A stretch of 64,000 nucleotides of DNA, from the NCBI RefSeq assembly GCF_046630445.1, contig NC_092335.1, positions 542,553,001 to 542,617,000 of the forward strand, written 5' to 3'. The DNA is from Rutidosis leptorrhynchoides. Its lineage: Eukaryota; Streptophyta; Magnoliopsida; Asterales; Asteraceae. Both the position numbers and the translations under genes were made by a program. This document shows, one piece after another, positions 61,347-64,000 of this stretch. The notes beneath the pieces were generated by a model. That model saw nothing but the letters and a program-made list of their open reading frames with translations, had not been told where the DNA came from and searched no databases. Position 1 is the stretch's first letter. The number at the start of each line of letters is the position of its first letter.

Positions 61347-63321
61347 TGATGTCAAAGCAGAGGGGTATAAAATACTATTAAATTTTAGCAGAAAATACTA
61401 TTAAATACGATACAATTTTACACAAGATATTTATTTATTTATAGAATGGATATACTTAAACCTTGCTACAACACTTATAGGCAGTGTACCTAATCGTACA
61501 GTAGTGTAGTTTTTAGTAAGTCCGGTTCGTTCCACAGGGAAATCTTTAAACAAAGCTCAACGCTATATTAGTTTACTTTTATAAAAATACAAATATATAT
61601 ATAAGTGATATTATTATTATAAAGGGGGGTTTTTACCGTTTAATGACCGGTTTGTCGATTTTAAAACTTTAGTCGCAGTTAAAACCTAATGTAAAATATA
61701 AAATAAATACAAGACTTTAAATTAAAGCGTAAAGTAAATAACGATAATGAAATTGCGAATAATAAAAATGCGATAAAATTAAATTGCGATAATTAAAAGT
61801 ACGATAATTAAAAGTGCGATTAAATAACAATAAAAGTGCGATAATTAGAAGTGCAATTAAATATAAAGGAAATAAAATATGAAATAAAAGAATTATGCTT
61901 ATTTAAACTTCCGTAATCATGATGTTTGACGTGTTGATTTTAGTTTTATGCCCATGGGTTAATTGTCCTTTGTCCTGGATTATTCAATATGTCCGTCTGG
62001 TTTTTGTCCATAACAGTCCATCAGTCATAAATATAAATTGCAAGTGTCCTTGTCAAATTATTATTATACCCGAAGATAAATATTCCAACTAATTGGGGAT
62101 TCGAATTGTAACAAGGTTTTAATACTTTGTTTAATGAATACACCAGGTTATCGACTGCGTGTAAACCAAGGTTTTACTACTTTGTTAACAATTACACCAA
62201 TTACCCTTGAATGTAATTTCACCCCTGTTTTGATTATTCTAGTGGCTATTAATCCATTCCCGTGTCCGGTTAAATGAACGATTATTCGTACATATAAATA
62301 CCCCGCCCATCGTGTCCGATCGAGTGTATATGGTAATTTATAGGGACGCCCAATTGTAAATCTTTATATTAACATTAACAAACTTTCATTTAGTTAAACA
62401 AATATAAAGCCCATTAATAGCCCATAGTCTAGTTTCCACAAGTGTCGTTCTTTTATCCAAACCCCAATTATGGTACAAAGCCCAATTACCCAATTTTAGT
62501 AATTAGCCCAACATCATGATTACTTCGTTTTAAATAAGCATAATAATAACTTAGCTACGAGACATTAATATAAAAAGGTTGAACATAACTTACAATGATT
62601 AAAAATAGCGTAGCGTTACACGGACAGAATTTCGACTTACACCCTTACAACATTCGCTAACATACCCTTATTATTAGAATTATAATTAAAATTAAAATAT
62701 AAATTATAAATATAAATATATTTACGTATGAAGAGGAAGAGAAAAAAGATGTGTTAAATTTGATCAGAATTCGGTTGGCTTTATAGCCAGACTTGAAATT
62801 TGGGGCTCCGCGACTCGCGGCAAAATGCCCTTCAAACTCCGCGAGTCGCGGAGAGGTATTTACAGCTCACACCCTTGGAGTTTCCTGCTGCCGACGGTTT
62901 TTAATATATATATATAATATATATATAATTAATATAATTAATTATATATTATATTATATTTATATACATAGTTAACTTGTAATTTTTAGTCCGTTGCGTC
63001 GAGCGTTAAGAGTTGACTCTGGTCCCGGTTCCGGATTTTCGAACGTCCTTGCGTATAATTTAATATCTTGTACTTTGCGTTTTGAATCTTGTACTCTTGT
63101 GATTTCGAGACGTTTCTTATCAATAATTGGAACCTTTTTGATTGTCTTTTATTCTTTTGAGCTTTTTGGTCGTTTGCGTCTTCAATTCGTCGAATCTGTC
63201 TTTTGTCTTCACCTTTTATTATTTAAACGAATATCTCTTGTAAATAGAACAATTGCAACTAAAAGCTTGTCTTTCTTGAGGAATAATGCTATGAAATATA
63301 TGTTCGTTTTTAGCATTATCA
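61347..63321 (-). mobile_element. 3' LTR of Athila/Tat-like element H
   Basis: 1975 bp with ends TGATGTC and CATTATCA. The right side is followed by the same CTTGAGGACAAGC tract as element B; the left edge is set by loss of homology to the K/G LTR. On the minus strand GGCTATAAAGCC (62778-62789) looks like a TATA box. Just upstream (62806-62860) are GC-rich palindromes CCGCGACTCGCGG and CTCCGCGAGTCGCGGAG. The AT-rich stretch 61700-61880 repeats GCGATAATTAAAAG-like units. Confidence 0.8.
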
Positions 63322-64000
63322 AATATTCCCACACTTGAGCGTTGCTTGTCCTCAAGCAATATCGTCTTGAAATACTAGAATCACTTCTTTATTCTTCACA
63401 CTTTGTACATCAGTGATTTCTATACGGCGGTATAAACAATGGTAGTAACGATATGGTTTACAGTCCCACATGACTATAAAAATTTAGATCCATTAAGGAA
63501 ATTAGATCTTTATGAAAACATTTGATCTTTTGAAAATTAAATCTAGTTTTTACCCTAGATAAGTTTTCCGGGATAACCCTTTACCGGTGTTTGCAAAATA
63601 TTTTTGTGGGTTTGGTGGGTTTCAGATTTGAAAATTTTAGCTCAAAACTTGCGGTTTTGTGTCACCCACTTGCTAACCTTGTATTAGGAAAGCAACACGT
63701 CCAGTTTACTTGTTCCGTATATTACCTTTCGGCAAACTACCGTCCGGTTGTAAAGGAAAGCGTTGAACAAGCAACTGTTTAAGGCAATGTCCCGTGACAT
63801 GCTTTTGATTATGGTCTATAACGTGTCGGACGCAATTACTATCCTTGGTAGGAGCAAGAGTAAAGCTCACCCTTATAATTTTTCGGTCTGGCACAAGGTC
63901 CTGTCTTTGACCATGCTATGCAACCACCGTTCTTACGGTTGACACCCGATTTAGTTCAGGTGACCTAATGAATTCCAGGTGAATTCCTAGGATTTTACGT
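63322..64000 (-). mobile_element. 3' internal region of element H (continues beyond window)
   Basis: The polypurine region lies at 63322-63360 (minus: CTTGAGGACAAGCAACGC then TCAAGTGTGGG), followed by non-coding interior to the window end. Short frames here show no known domain. Confidence 0.65.

Noticed and set aside
61700-61880. CRISPR-like or satellite array of GCGATAATTAAA units
   Set aside because: Irregular, degenerate AT-rich repeats without constant spacers, in a plant LTR.

Overview
This is a repeat-dominated stretch of an AT-rich plant nuclear genome. The single intact host gene, an intronless xyloglucan xylosyltransferase (XXT, GT34), and the LTR retrotransposon families (Ty3 elements with TGTAACGACCC-type LTR starts and an iMet-tRNA primer site) suggest a eudicot, most likely Asteraceae. 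The family placement rests on recognition of repeat style and is not proven here.

Layout. 1-19298 is element C, a large non-autonomous Ty3-like retrotransposon on the + strand whose 5' end lies outside the window. Inside it sit a solo LTR (E, 3229-6486, TSD GTCTA), a 1.6-kb gag-only LTR element (8520-10122, TSD ACCTT) and, in its 3' LTR, a Helitron-like insert (about 12368-15345) carrying a broken fragment of a site-1 protease (SBT6.1) gene. C lies against the 3' tail of a decayed LINE (minus strand, 19299-19837 plus 32043-32834). The LINE is split by a solo LTR (A, 19838-32042), which is itself split by a non-autonomous Athila/Tat-like element (B, 20427-30170, TSD ATATT).

32835-44880 holds a second nest. 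A microsatellite-flanked foldback MITE with a telomere-like (TTTAGGG) centre is interrupted by a very young, nearly intact Ty3 element (F, 33295-44253; LTRs of 2709 bp with 7 differences; TSD TTTAG). F has gag-pol with a single in-frame TGA and an extra acidic ORF upstream of gag. A second, uninterrupted copy of the same foldback family lies at 46899-47590, and a different foldback element at 44619-44860.

46.2-51.2 kb is the only genic island. XXT (48175-49536) has a 172-bp MITE in its promoter, a tRNA-derived SINE downstream, and related Helitron-like 3' ends on both sides.

51.8-64 kb returns to retrotransposons: element G (minus, 53013-61057; same family as C), the edge of another LTR (K, from 61058), and an Athila/Tat-like LTR with its adjoining 3' internal region (H, from 61347 to the window end).

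How the parts relate. C and G lack recognisable pol but share with F the primer site, leader, polypurine tract, an internal copy of that tract, and a hairpin near the LTR 3' end. This fits a parasite/helper arrangement in which F-type proteins mobilise C/G-type elements. I saw no undescribed multi-gene system. The most notable signals are the shared cis-elements (including the internal PPT-like hairpin), the telomere-like foldback family in TA microsatellites, the extra ORF in F, and the Helitron-borne protease fragment.
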